A DNA stretch of 64,000 nucleotides from Schlegelella_A sp038231215. GTDB taxonomy: Bacteria; Pseudomonadota; Gammaproteobacteria; Burkholderiales; Burkholderiaceae_C. Within the stretch, counting starts at the first letter, position 1; each line of letters starts with the position of its first letter. Below the pieces are notes generated by a model. The model was not told the DNA's origin and searched no databases. It saw only the letters and a program-made list of their open reading frames with translations. Both the position numbers and the translations under genes were made by a program. The stretch covers positions 1-64,000 of the forward strand of contig JBBRLS010000017.1 of NCBI GenBank assembly GCA_038231215.1, given 5' to 3'. Positions 49,400 to 58,617 of this stretch are shown in pieces.

Positions 49400-51856
49400 A
49401 TGCATGGGATCAGGACCGCCCCCGCTCTGGACCGCAGAAACTTTCTCTACCGCGCCATCCGGCTCGCCGCCGTTCCGGCATTCCCGGCACTTCTTTCAGC
49501 CTGCGGCGGCGGTGGCTCCGACCACGATAACGCGAGCGGCGAGGCGCCGGGCGTCACGTTGGACGGGCAGGTCGTGCTTCCGGCGAGGCTGAGCCTGGCC
49601 GGCGCGAGCGTGTCGCTCGCGCTCGGCCAAGCCGCCGTGTCCGCGTCCGGTGCGTTCCAGGTGCCGTTCACGGATGGAGGCATCTGCTTCTCGCAGGTGC
49701 GCGATGCTGCGGGCAACTACCTCGTCTTCGGCTTCCTGCGCGCCGAGCAGACCATGCTCTCCACGCGCAGCACGGCCGAGGCGCTGATCTATCGCGCACT
49801 CGGGCTCTGGGCTCATGCGCCGCGCGTCCGGGTGGCGGCGCTGACGCTGCTGCGCACCGAAGACCTGGCGTCGGTCGAAGCGGCCGTCGTCAGCGCGATC
49901 GCTGCCAGCGGCGCCACGTGGGCTAGCTCGGCGACGGTCAGCGTCGGCACCGCCGTAAAGGCCAAGGTGGCGACGATGATCGGCGCGCCGCCGGCGGCCG
50001 CGGCAGCGCGCAGGTCAGTGCAGGGAATGATCGTCTCGCCCACCGAGCGGGTGAGCGGGCTCATCCTCGAGGGCGACGGCATCGGCGCCTGCACGGTGAC
50101 CAACCAGTTCCGCCGCCGTTCGCTGCTCGTTCACACCGAAACCTTCGCCAAGCTCGAATCAGGCGGCGAGTTCGCACTACCGGAGCACCTGGTGCGGACC
50201 GAGATGTCGCCGTTGGACGGGCTGTCGAGCCCGCTTCAGGCCGTCGCCGATCTCTGGTTCGAGCGCAAGAGCCTCTACACGCCGGTCACGGTGAGCCTGG
50301 CCACGCCGCGCTTCCCCGACACGGCCGTCTACACCCGGTACAGGGTCTACGGCATCGGCCCCGGCGTGTCGCCGGGCACCTGGGCCGACCTTCCTGAATC
50401 GATCAAGACCGAGGGAATTCTGCTCATCCTTAAGAGCGTCGTGCTCGACTTCGTGCTCCCGTTGATCGCCTCGGTCATGGTCCCAATGGCGGACGAACAG
50501 ATCGACGACCTGGTCCAGAGCACCGAAGCAAACGACGTGCTGAAGGACCTGGTCAACTATTTCGCTCAGGTCCCCAGTCTCGTCAGCCTGCTCTTGGCGG
50601 GCGATTTCTCCGGCTGTTGCAAGGCCGTCCTGGACTTCATCCGCAACACGGACAGCCTGCAGATCGCCCTCTTCTCGCTCATCTCCGGTTTCCTCGTGCA
50701 GAAGTTCGGCCCGACGGTGACCGATCCGATCAAGAAGATTCCCGTCGACATCAACAAGGCCATCTACGAGGGCTGGTCGATGATCGACGGAATCCTCGAT
50801 GTCGGCGAGGCCGGCTTCACGCTGTTCGACAGCGCCGTCCAGGCCCTGGATATCGGCTCCTCGAGGCGCGCCGAAAGCTGGGACGTGACGGTCACCAAGG
50901 CCAAGGTCTCGCTCACGCCGACGGAGTTCTTCGTCGAGAAGAACACTCTCTTCAGCGGCATCACCGCGGTCTCGGTGGATGCGAGCCAGGTCGAGGGCAA
51001 GGTCTTCGGATACCGCTGGAAGTGCAGCGCCGGGCATCTGTCGGACGGCAGCAAGTACGGCACCACGATCGACTCCACCACGATCAACTCGGTCGCCTAC
51101 GACGCGGTCGACGTGCCGGCCGGCACCGTCGACCAGATCGACGTCAACGTCTTTCTCTCGGGCCTCGGCAGCGACGATCCGGTGGGCAGCGCCAAGTCCA
51201 AGGTCTACGTCACCGGCGTGACCGTCACGCCGGCTGAGAAGAAGAAGCTCAAGGCGAATGAGTCGGTGACGTTGACGGCGGCCACCGTCGGCATGCGGCC
51301 GCTGGTCGCGGGTGAAACCATCGTCTACAAGTGGACGCTGGGCGGCACACCGGGCACCCTGACCGCCACCGATACCGCTACCGCCACCTTCAAGGCCGAC
51401 GCGACGAAGGAAGGGCTCGCCGTGGTGACGGTCGAAGCCTTCCTCGGCGATCGGCGAATCGGCCGGGCGCAGTCGAACCTCACCGTCGGCGACAAGCTGA
51501 TCGTCGCCGGCCGCGTCTTCGAAGATCACTGGAAGGACGCGAGCGGCTGCCACTCCGGCATGTACATCGCGTTTCCCAAGGTGCCGGGCGCGAAGAACTA
51601 CGACGTGTTCGTGACGGGCATGCGCGGCCCGGTGTTCGGTGCCGAATACCACTGGTTCGTCTATGCGGGAGCCACGGGCGCCGTCGGGCCTTTCCCGTGG
51701 ACCGATCAGGGCAGCGAGATTCTCGGCGGCTCGCCGCGCGGCTACGCCATCCTCGGTGGGGGCAACGGCGGCGGCGACGCCTGCGTCGCGGAGGTCGACG
51801 GCCGCTGGGCTTCCTGGTACGCAGGCTCGACGGTCCAAGTGACCGCCACGCTGTAG
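49400..51856 (+). CDS. Large exported lipoprotein with Ig-like C-terminal domains
   Basis: An 818-residue protein with a twin-Arg-containing signal (DRRNFLYRAIRLAAVPAFPA) and lipobox LLSAC, then a GGGGSDHDN linker. The N-terminal part (~50-330) has beta-rich folds. Residues ~340-450 contain several amphipathic or hydrophobic helices (LILKSVVLDFVLPLIASVMV; ALFSLISGFLVQKFG). The region from ~510 to 720 has two Ig/Big-like beta domains (VSLTPTEFFVEKNTLFSGIT; VTVTPAEKKKLKANESVTLT), and a C-terminal domain follows. No known family was recognised. It is preceded by the BTAD-type operator and is probably its target. The ATG at 49400 follows AAGGAAACGACC. Confidence 0.75.
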   Translation: MHGIRTAPALDRRNFLYRAIRLAAVPAFPALLSACGGGGSDHDNASGEAPGVTLDGQVVLPARLSLAGASVSLALGQAAVSASGAFQVPFTDGGICFSQVRDAAGNYLVFGFLRAEQTMLSTRSTAEALIYRALGLWAHAPRVRVAALTLLRTEDLASVEAAVVSAIAASGATWASSATVSVGTAVKAKVATMIGAPPAAAAARRSVQGMIVSPTERVSGLILEGDGIGACTVTNQFRRRSLLVHTETFAKLESGGEFALPEHLVRTEMSPLDGLSSPLQAVADLWFERKSLYTPVTVSLATPRFPDTAVYTRYRVYGIGPGVSPGTWADLPESIKTEGILLILKSVVLDFVLPLIASVMVPMADEQIDDLVQSTEANDVLKDLVNYFAQVPSLVSLLLAGDFSGCCKAVLDFIRNTDSLQIALFSLISGFLVQKFGPTVTDPIKKIPVDINKAIYEGWSMIDGILDVGEAGFTLFDSAVQALDIGSSRRAESWDVTVTKAKVSLTPTEFFVEKNTLFSGITAVSVDASQVEGKVFGYRWKCSAGHLSDGSKYGTTIDSTTINSVAYDAVDVPAGTVDQIDVNVFLSGLGSDDPVGSAKSKVYVTGVTVTPAEKKKLKANESVTLTAATVGMRPLVAGETIVYKWTLGGTPGTLTATDTATATFKADATKEGLAVVTVEAFLGDRRIGRAQSNLTVGDKLIVAGRVFEDHWKDASGCHSGMYIAFPKVPGAKNYDVFVTGMRGPVFGAEYHWFVYAGATGAVGPFPWTDQGSEILGGSPRGYAILGGGNGGGDACVAEVDGRWASWYAGSTVQVTATL

Positions 51857-51902
51857 ATGGTCTCCGAGGCCACCGTTCACCCCCAATCGGCCAGCCCTCT
51901 TT

Positions 51903-52322
51903 TCAGCGGAACCAGTTGGCCCAGAAAAACGCCGCAAGCAGGGCCATGCCGACGATGAAGCCGAACGCGGTCGCCATGGCCGACACGATGTAGTGCCGCA
52001 GGTCGCTTCCAGGCATCTGCGGTGCTTCGGCAGGCGCGGGGTCGGCGAGCAACTTGAGGTGGGTGATCGCGCCGCCGATCAGACTGAGAAGAAACGCCAC
52101 GACGGCGAGGCCGACGCCGAACCGAAGCACCGGCTGCGCGAACGCCTTCACGACGAGCGTCGCGGTCAAGACGAGCGCGGCCGAGCTCAGCGCGGTCAGA
52201 TGGCGCAGCAACGCGTACAGCGCACGTCGCCGCTCGGCGTGGCTGGCCCCGGCCTCCCTTTCAGTGACGCCGCCGGGCGCCGTCTCGACGAACGCAGTCG
52301 GCCGCCAGTCCTTGCTTGTCAT
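51903..52322 (-). CDS. Hypothetical membrane protein
   Basis: A 139-residue inner-membrane protein with a polar N-terminal ~35 residues and three predicted transmembrane helices (LTALSSAALVLTATLVVKAF; FGVGLAVVAFLLSLIGGAIT; YIVSAMATAFGFIVGMALLA). No family was assigned. It is convergent with the Ig-like lipoprotein gene (46-bp gap) and starts 47 bp downstream of the EamA transporter's stop on the same strand. Confidence 0.65.
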   Translation of the reverse strand: MTSKDWRPTAFVETAPGGVTEREAGASHAERRRALYALLRHLTALSSAALVLTATLVVKAFAQPVLRFGVGLAVVAFLLSLIGGAITHLKLLADPAPAEAPQMPGSDLRHYIVSAMATAFGFIVGMALLAAFFWANWFR

Positions 52323-52369
52323 GCGCCGAAGTCTAGGCGCAGCGTGGTCACGCCGCAGCGCCTGCCCGA

Positions 52370-53206
52370 TCAGCGCGACGAGCGGATGACCAGGGCGATG
52401 CCGCCGAGGATCGCGACCGACGCCAGCAGGAGGCGCAGCGTCGGCGGCTCGCCGAGCAGCACGACGCCGCCCGCCGCAGCGATGATGGGCACGCTGAGTT
52501 GCACGGTCGCCGCGCTTGTCGCCTTCAATCCGGGCAGCGCCGTGTACCAGATCGCATAGCCGACGCCCGAGGTCAGCGCGCCCGAAGCGATCGCAAAGGC
52601 GACGCCGATTCCGTCGAGCGACAGATGCGACACGAGCGCCAGACCGAGCAGCGCCGCGAAGACGACGGCGCGAAGGAAGTTGCCGGCCGTCGCGCGCAGC
52701 GGATCGCCGGCACCCTTGCCGCGCAGCGAGTAGATGCCCCAGGCAACGCCCGCCGCGAGCATGAGGGCCGCGCCTTGCAAGGGCGGCGACGAAAGGCCGG
52801 GCAGCAGCAGGCCGATCAGGCCGCCGAGCGCGAGCGCCAGGCCGACGATCTGCCAGCCGCGCAGTCCCTCGCCACGCCAGAGGCCGACGCCGATCATCGT
52901 CGCCTGCACGGCGCCGAACAGCAGAAGCGCGCCGGTCGCGGCGCTGAGGCTCACGTAGGCGAACGAGAACGCGGCGGCATAGACGAAGAGGGCGAGCGCC
53001 GAGGGCCAGTTGCCGAGCGGTGCGGTCGTGCCGTCGCGCATGCGCACGATCATCCAGAGGGCGAGCGCACCGGCGACGATGCGGATCGAGGTGAAGCTCG
53101 CCGCGTCGATGCGGCCGGCGTGGAAGGCGGCGCGACAGAGCAACGAGTTGCCGGCGAAGGCGAGCATCGCCAGCAGCGTGAGGATGAATGTCCGGCGCGC
53201 GGTCAT
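52370..53206 (-). CDS. EamA-family (DMT superfamily) permease
   Basis: A 278-residue transporter with ten hydrophobic helices arranged as two EamA repeats. Typical features are MLAFAGNSLLCRAAF near the start, AFSFAYVSLSAATGALLLFG ending the first repeat, and TSAATVQLSVPIIAAAGGVV in the second. Members export or import metabolites such as amino acids; the substrate is not evident. The ATG at 53206 starts the first helix. Confidence 0.85.
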   Translation of the reverse strand: MTARRTFILTLLAMLAFAGNSLLCRAAFHAGRIDAASFTSIRIVAGALALWMIVRMRDGTTAPLGNWPSALALFVYAAAFSFAYVSLSAATGALLLFGAVQATMIGVGLWRGEGLRGWQIVGLALALGGLIGLLLPGLSSPPLQGAALMLAAGVAWGIYSLRGKGAGDPLRATAGNFLRAVVFAALLGLALVSHLSLDGIGVAFAIASGALTSGVGYAIWYTALPGLKATSAATVQLSVPIIAAAGGVVLLGEPPTLRLLLASVAILGGIALVIRSSR

Positions 53207-53261
53207 CGCCCGATTCTGAAGGAGCAGGGACGCGTGCCGCAGGCCGCGGAGCCGGCAGCGA

Positions 53262-54059
53262 TCAGTGGCGTGAGAGGAAGTCGACCACCGCGTCGTTGAC
53301 GATGTCCGGATGGGTGACGGGCCCCATGTGCCCGAGGCCGCCAAGCTCCATGGCCGTGACGCGCGGCAGCGCGCCGGTCAGCAATCGGGCGACGCCGCGC
53401 GACGAGGCCGGCGACTCCGTGCCGACCAGATACAGCACGGGAATGTCGAGCGCGCGGAACGCCTGCAAGGGCGTCTCCTGTGCGAACAGGGACCGCGCCC
53501 AGTGGCCGACGTTGGCCATCGAACCGGCGACCGATGCCCGGCGTGCCTCAGGCATGCGACGCCAGGTTCCGGCGCCCATCCAGTAGTCGATGAATCGCTC
53601 GCCGGCGGCGACCGGATCGCCGGCTTCGATGGCGGCGGCGGCGGCCGCGGCCGCGTCGCGGATGCCGTTCGCCGCCGCTTGCCCGGGCGCCTCTTGCTCG
53701 AGCAGCGAGAACAGCGTCGGCTCGTAGACGACGAGGGCGCGAACGCGATCGGGGCGCGCCACCGCGGCGACCAGCGCCACCGCCGCGCCGTAGGAATGGC
53801 CGACCAGGAAGAAGGGAGTGCCCGCCGCCGCGAACACCGGCTCGAGCAGCGCCACTTCGTCGCTCAAGCCGATAGCGCGGTCGGCAGGCCAGGACGGGCT
53901 CTTGCCGGCGCCGAGCGAGTCAGGCGCGAAGACGTGATGGCTGCCGGCCAGGCGATCCATCAGGGCGCGCCACTGCGACGAGGTGCTGGCGTTCGAATGG
54001 ATGCAGATCACGCCCGGGCCGGCGCCGGCTTCACGAACGTAGGGCTGAAGGTCTTGCAT
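53262..54059 (-). CDS. Alpha/beta hydrolase
   Basis: A 265-residue alpha/beta hydrolase with oxyanion-hole region VICIHSNASTSSQWR, nucleophile elbow LVGHSYGAAVAL (Ser), acid in DIPVLYLVGTESPAS, and catalytic His in GGLGHMGPVTHPD. Similar enzymes cleave esters or C-C bonds in catabolic pathways. It lies 53 bp downstream of the PanE-like gene on the same strand and may share its transcript. Confidence 0.85.
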   Translation of the reverse strand: MQDLQPYVREAGAGPGVICIHSNASTSSQWRALMDRLAGSHHVFAPDSLGAGKSPSWPADRAIGLSDEVALLEPVFAAAGTPFFLVGHSYGAAVALVAAVARPDRVRALVVYEPTLFSLLEQEAPGQAAANGIRDAAAAAAAAIEAGDPVAAGERFIDYWMGAGTWRRMPEARRASVAGSMANVGHWARSLFAQETPLQAFRALDIPVLYLVGTESPASSRGVARLLTGALPRVTAMELGGLGHMGPVTHPDIVNDAVVDFLSRH

Positions 54060-54112
54060 CGCAACCCGATTTTCGCTCGCGCCGAGGCCGGTGCCGCCAA
54101 CCGGCCGCGTGA

Positions 54113-55039
54113 CTACTTCGCCGCGGCGCGCCGCGCTTCGTACGCCTTCAGGTGCACGTAGGCGATGCGCAGCGCCGAGAGCGTTGTCGCGTCGTTCGGC
54201 GCACGCGCGAGCAGGTCGCCGAGCACGTGGTCGGCCTCGACGGCGCCGCCCCGTTCCATATCCTTCAGCATCGACGCGCTCATCGGCGAGCCCGCCGCCG
54301 TGACCGCCGAGCGGATCCGGTCGATGCTCGGCTGGCGCGGCGCAAAGCCGTTGGCGGCGGCGATCGCGCAGCACTCGTCGACGATGCGCAGGTTGATGTC
54401 GGCGCCGCCGGCCGTGACGATGTCGCCGATGCTGGCCCGCATCAGGCAGGTCGCGCCCGCCGCCGAGGCGATGAAGACCCACTTCTCCCACATCTCCTGG
54501 AGGATCAGCGGCGTCGCGCGCGAGTCGAACTTCGCGGTCGAGAAGTCGGCCGCGATCTGCTCGACCCGCTTTGACGACGTACCGTCGAGCTCGCCGAAGA
54601 CGAGGCCGTGCAGGTCGTTGAGATGCTGGATGACGCCCTCTGCATCGAGCGTCGCCGAGATCATGCACAGGCCGCCGAGCACGCGTGCCGAGCCGAAGCG
54701 GCTCTGCAGATCGTCGAGGTGGCGCATGCCGTTCAGCAAGGGCAGGATCGCCGTGTCGGGCCCGAGCGCCGGTGCGAAGGAATCCATCGTCCCGGCCAGG
54801 TCGTAGGCCTTGCAGCCGACGACGACGACGTCGAATGGAGCGGCGATGTCGTCGGCCAGCAAGTAAGGCGGCGCCGCAATCGCCAGGTCGCCGAAGCGGC
54901 TCTTCACGACGAGCCCGGTGCTCGCCAGCGCACGCGCCCGCCCGGGCCTGAGCAGAAAGGTCACGTCTCGTCCGGCCTCGAGCAGCCGGCCTCCGAAATA
55001 CCCGCCCAGGGCGCCCGCTCCCACCACCAGATACCGCAT
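54113..55039 (-). CDS. Ketopantoate reductase-like (PanE/ApbA) dehydrogenase
   Basis: A 308-residue enzyme with an NADP-binding GAGALGGYFGGRLLEAG motif, conserved Lys in EMWEKWVFIASAAG, and the C-terminal helical domain with VDECCAIAAANG and MLKDMERGGAVEADHVLG. ApbA/PanE proteins reduce 2-oxo acids such as ketopantoate; catabolic relatives act on other oxo acids. It is divergent from the second Liv transporter by 78 bp, so a role in metabolising its substrate is possible. Confidence 0.87.
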   Translation of the reverse strand: MRYLVVGAGALGGYFGGRLLEAGRDVTFLLRPGRARALASTGLVVKSRFGDLAIAAPPYLLADDIAAPFDVVVVGCKAYDLAGTMDSFAPALGPDTAILPLLNGMRHLDDLQSRFGSARVLGGLCMISATLDAEGVIQHLNDLHGLVFGELDGTSSKRVEQIAADFSTAKFDSRATPLILQEMWEKWVFIASAAGATCLMRASIGDIVTAGGADINLRIVDECCAIAAANGFAPRQPSIDRIRSAVTAAGSPMSASMLKDMERGGAVEADHVLGDLLARAPNDATTLSALRIAYVHLKAYEARRAAAK

Positions 55040-55117
55040 GCAAACCCCGACGCTTCGTGTCTCCGCACTGTACGTCGATGACCGAGAATCCTCCGCCACC
55101 GGGCCTTCGCCACTCCC

Positions 55118-55978
55118 ATGCTGACCCTGCTCTTCGACGGCGTCGCCTACGGCATGCTGCTGTTCGTGCTCGCGGTCGGGCTCGCCGTGACGCTCGGGCT
55201 GATGAACTTCATCAACCTAGCGCACGGCGCTTTCGCGATGGCCGGCGGCTACATCACGGTGCTGCTCACGAACCGGGCGGGCGTGCCGTTCCTGCTCTGC
55301 CTGCCGATTGCCTTCGTCGGCACGGCGCTGCTCGGCGCGTTGCTCGAGCGCACGCTCTACCGGCCGATGTACGCGCGGCCGCATCTCGACCAGGTGCTGT
55401 TCTCGATCGGCCTCGTCTTCATGGCCGTCACCGCCGTCGACTACTTCGTCGGCTCGATGCAGCAGAACATCACCTTGCCGGCGTGGCTGCAGGGCAGGCT
55501 GCCGATCGAGGCGGTGGGCATCGGCAAATACCGGCTCTTCATCGTCGTGCTGTGCGCGCTGCTCACGCTGGCGCTGCAGTGGGTACTGTCGCGCACGCGC
55601 TTCGGCAGCCGGCTGCGCGCCTCGGTCGACGATCCGCGCGTCGCCGGCGGGCTCGGCCTCGACGTCAACCGCATCTTCATGCTCACCTTCGCGGTCGGCT
55701 CCGGCCTGGCTGGGCTGGGTGGCGCGCTCGGCGCGGAGGTGCTCGGCCTCGACCCGACCTTTCCGCTCAAGTTCATGATCTATTTCCTGATCGTCGTCTC
55801 GGTCGGCGGCACGACGACGATCACCGGCCCGCTGCTCGCCGCGCTGCTGCTCGGCATCGCCGACGTGGCCGGCAAGTACTACGTGCCCAAGCTCGGCGCC
55901 TTCATCGTCTACAGCCTGATGATCGCGATCCTGCTCTGGCGCCCGCAGGGCCTGTTCGCGAAGGCGGGCGGACGATGA
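55118..55978 (+). CDS. livH: Liv-type ABC permease (LivH), second system
   Basis: A 286-residue permease with the LivH opening GVAYGMLLFVLAVGLAVTLG, NFINLAHGAFAMAGGY, and C-terminal LMIAILLWRPQGLFA. It has about eight membrane helices. The stop overlaps the start of the next permease gene (ATGA at 55975-55978). It belongs to a complete HMGF set that lacks a neighbouring binding-protein gene. Confidence 0.9.
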   Translation: MLTLLFDGVAYGMLLFVLAVGLAVTLGLMNFINLAHGAFAMAGGYITVLLTNRAGVPFLLCLPIAFVGTALLGALLERTLYRPMYARPHLDQVLFSIGLVFMAVTAVDYFVGSMQQNITLPAWLQGRLPIEAVGIGKYRLFIVVLCALLTLALQWVLSRTRFGSRLRASVDDPRVAGGLGLDVNRIFMLTFAVGSGLAGLGGALGAEVLGLDPTFPLKFMIYFLIVVSVGGTTTITGPLLAALLLGIADVAGKYYVPKLGAFIVYSLMIAILLWRPQGLFAKAGGR

Positions 55979-56967
55979 CCAAGGCGCCCGTCGAGCTCTC
56001 GCCGTCGGCGCGCTCGCTGCGCGGCTACGCGCGCTGGCGCTGGTGGGAGATCGCGCTGTTCGCGGCGTTGCCACTGTCGTGGTGGCTCTTCAAGGACCAT
56101 TCGCTGCTGCTCAACGAGATCGCCATCGTCGCGCTGTTCGCGGTCTCGCTCGATCTCATCCTCGGCTACGCCGGCATCGTCTCGCTCGGCCACGCCGCCT
56201 TCTTCGGGTTCGGCTCTTACGTCGCGGCGCTGTTCGCCAAGAGCGTGATGGCCGACCCGCTGGTCGGACTCGTCGTCGCCGTCGCGGCGAGCGCGCTGCT
56301 CGGCCTGGTGACGAGTGTGCTTATCTTGCGCGGCACCGACCTGACGCGGCTCATGGTGACACTCGGCGTCGCCTCGATCCTCTACGAACTCGCCAACAAG
56401 CTCGACTGGCTGACCGGCGGCGCCGACGGGTTGCAAGGCGTCGTCATGGGACCTCTCGTGACGCCCTTCGGACGCTTCGACTTCGATCTCTCGGGCCGTG
56501 TCGCCTACGCGTACTCGCTGATCGTGCTCGCCGCCTCGTTGTTGATCGCCCGCCGCATCGTTCATTCGCCCTTCGGCGTCTCGCTGCAGGCGCTGCGCGA
56601 CAACCGGCTGCGCGCCGAGAGCATCGGCTTGTCGGTGCGGCTGCGCCTGGTCGCCGTCTACACGATCGCCGCGGCGATCGCCGGCGCTGCCGGCGCGCTG
56701 CTCGCACAGACCAGCGGCTTCGCCTCGCTCGACGTCTTCGACTTTCATCGCAGCGCCGAGGTGCTGCTCGTGCTCGTCATCGGCGGCACCGGCTATCTCT
56801 ACGGCGGCGTATTCGGCGCCATCGTCTTCAAGCTGTTGCACGACGCGCTCTCGGCGTGGACGCCGCAGTACTGGAACTTCTGGCTCGGCCTCTTCCTGGT
56901 CGTGCTCGTGCTCGTCGGGCGCGACCGCTTCGTGCGGCCGTGGACCTGGTTCGGGAAGCGGCGATGA
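55975..56967 (+). CDS. livM: Liv-type ABC permease (LivM), second system
   Basis: A 330-residue permease with a basic N-terminus and about nine membrane helices. Family blocks LGYAGIVSLGHAAFFGFGSY and GTGYLYGGVFGAIVFKLLHD are present. Its start and stop overlap livH and livG by 4 bp each, so the four genes are translationally coupled. Confidence 0.9.
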   Translation: MTKAPVELSPSARSLRGYARWRWWEIALFAALPLSWWLFKDHSLLLNEIAIVALFAVSLDLILGYAGIVSLGHAAFFGFGSYVAALFAKSVMADPLVGLVVAVAASALLGLVTSVLILRGTDLTRLMVTLGVASILYELANKLDWLTGGADGLQGVVMGPLVTPFGRFDFDLSGRVAYAYSLIVLAASLLIARRIVHSPFGVSLQALRDNRLRAESIGLSVRLRLVAVYTIAAAIAGAAGALLAQTSGFASLDVFDFHRSAEVLLVLVIGGTGYLYGGVFGAIVFKLLHDALSAWTPQYWNFWLGLFLVVLVLVGRDRFVRPWTWFGKRR

Positions 56968-57755
56968 GCAGGGGCGCGACGGCATCGGTGGTGCTCGAGA
57001 CGCGCGCGCTGGTCAAGCGCTTCGGCGGCCTGGCCGCGACCAACGACGTCTCGCTCAGCGTCGAGCGCGGCGCGCGCCATGCCTTGATCGGACCGAACGG
57101 CGCCGGCAAGACGACGCTCATCAACCTCCTCACCGGTGTGCTCGAGCCGACTTCCGGTTCGATCTGGCTCGACGGCCAGGACATCACGCGCCTCTCGGTG
57201 CACGCGCGGGTGCATCGCGGCATGGTGCGCACCTTCCAGATCACGCAGCTCTTCAACGGCCTGACGCCGCTGTCGTCGCTGGCCCTGGCCGTCACGGCGC
57301 AGCGCGGCGCCAGCGCCGGCGCCTGGCGCGCGCTCGGCCGCGATCCGGCGATCGCCGTCGAATGCGAGAGCCTGCTCGCGCGCTTCAACCTCGGCGACGT
57401 CAAGGACCAGACGGTCGCCTCGCTCGCCTACGGCAAGCGGCGGCTGCTCGAGATCGCCACCGCGCTGGCCTGCCGGCCACGCGTGCTGCTGCTCGACGAG
57501 CCTGTGGCGGGCGTTCCGGAAGGCGACCGCCAGGAGATCTTCGAGACCATCAACGCCCTGCCGGCCGACGTGTCGGTGCTGCTCATCGAGCACGACATGG
57601 ACCTCGTCTTCAACTTCGCGAAGACCGTCACCGTGCTCGTCAACGGCGCCGTGTTCGCCGAGGGCGACGTCGCGTCGATCGCCAAGGATCCGCGCGTCAA
57701 GGCGGTCTACCTCGGCGAGGATGAAGCCGAGGCCGGAGGGCACGCGCATGGCTGA
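56964..57755 (+). CDS. livG: Liv-type ABC ATPase (LivG), second system
   Basis: A 263-residue ABC ATPase with Walker A GPNGAGKTT, signature-like SLAYGKRRLLEIA, Walker B LLLDEPVAGVPEGD and switch EHDMDLVFNFA. It is one of two nucleotide-binding subunits of the second transporter. The 3' end overlaps livF by 8 bp. Confidence 0.92.
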   Translation: MSRGATASVVLETRALVKRFGGLAATNDVSLSVERGARHALIGPNGAGKTTLINLLTGVLEPTSGSIWLDGQDITRLSVHARVHRGMVRTFQITQLFNGLTPLSSLALAVTAQRGASAGAWRALGRDPAIAVECESLLARFNLGDVKDQTVASLAYGKRRLLEIATALACRPRVLLLDEPVAGVPEGDRQEIFETINALPADVSVLLIEHDMDLVFNFAKTVTVLVNGAVFAEGDVASIAKDPRVKAVYLGEDEAEAGGHAHG

Positions 57756-58455
57756 GCTCTTGCGTGTCGAAGGCCTGCGCGCCGGCTACGGACTGGCGGT
57801 GGTCGTGCAGGGCGTGGATTTCACACTGGCCGAAGGGCAGTCGCTGGCGCTGCTGGGTAGAAACGGCACGGGCAAGACGACGCTGCTCAACACGCTGGTC
57901 GGCGTGACGCGACGGCATGACGGCCGCATCGTCCTCGGCGGTCGCGACATCACGGCGCTGCCGCCGCATGCGCGCGCCGCCGCCGGCATCGGCTGGGTGC
58001 CGCAAGAGCGCAACATCTTTCGCTCGCTCACCGTCGCCGAGAACCTCACCGCGGTGATGCGGCCGGGGCCGTGGACGCCGGAGCGCGTCTACGCGATGTT
58101 CCCGCGCCTCGAGGAGCGCAAGGCCAACATGGGCAGCCAGCTCTCGGGCGGCGAGCAGCAGATGCTCGCGGTGGCGCGCGCGCTGGTCCTCAACCCGCGC
58201 CTGCTGCTGCTCGACGAGCCGCTCGAAGGCCTGGCGCCGATCATCGTCCACGAATTGCTGCGCTCGATCGCACGCGTCGTTCGCGACGAGGGTGTCTCGG
58301 CGATCATCGTCGAGCAGAACCCGCGCCTCATCCTGCCGATCACGGCGCGCGCCGTCGTCCTCGATCGCGGCGCCATCGTCCACGAGGGCGACAGCGCCGA
58401 GCTGCTCGCCGACCGCGAGCGGCTCGACCGCTGGCTCGCCGTGACCCGCGCCTGA
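57748..58455 (+). CDS. livF: Liv-type ABC ATPase (LivF), second system
   Basis: A 235-residue ABC ATPase with Walker A GRNGTGKTTLL, signature LSGGEQQML, Walker B LLLLDEPLEGLAP and the VEQNPRLILPITARAVVLDR tail. ATG 57748 is used because it begins the family N-terminus. The gap after it (58456-58617, 162 bp) has no gene; it carries a direct repeat of TCCGACC (near 58589 and 58605) of unknown meaning. Confidence 0.92.
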   Translation: MAELLRVEGLRAGYGLAVVVQGVDFTLAEGQSLALLGRNGTGKTTLLNTLVGVTRRHDGRIVLGGRDITALPPHARAAAGIGWVPQERNIFRSLTVAENLTAVMRPGPWTPERVYAMFPRLEERKANMGSQLSGGEQQMLAVARALVLNPRLLLLDEPLEGLAPIIVHELLRSIARVVRDEGVSAIIVEQNPRLILPITARAVVLDRGAIVHEGDSAELLADRERLDRWLAVTRA

Positions 58456-58617
58456 GCGCCGCCCAGCGAGCGCATCGCGGCCGGCCCCCGTTGCAGCGCC
58501 GCGACGCCAAAAGAAAGCGCTTGTTTCGGCGGCCTCTTCGCACGACCGGGCAGGATCGCGAGGTGCTGAAATGCAGAAAACGGGTCCGACCTCGAGGGAG
58601 GATCCGACCCCCCCACC

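Noticed and set aside
58589..58612. Direct repeat TCCGACC ahead of the ParA gene as a parS-like site
   Set aside because: It has only two short copies, no palindrome, and no parB gene nearby.
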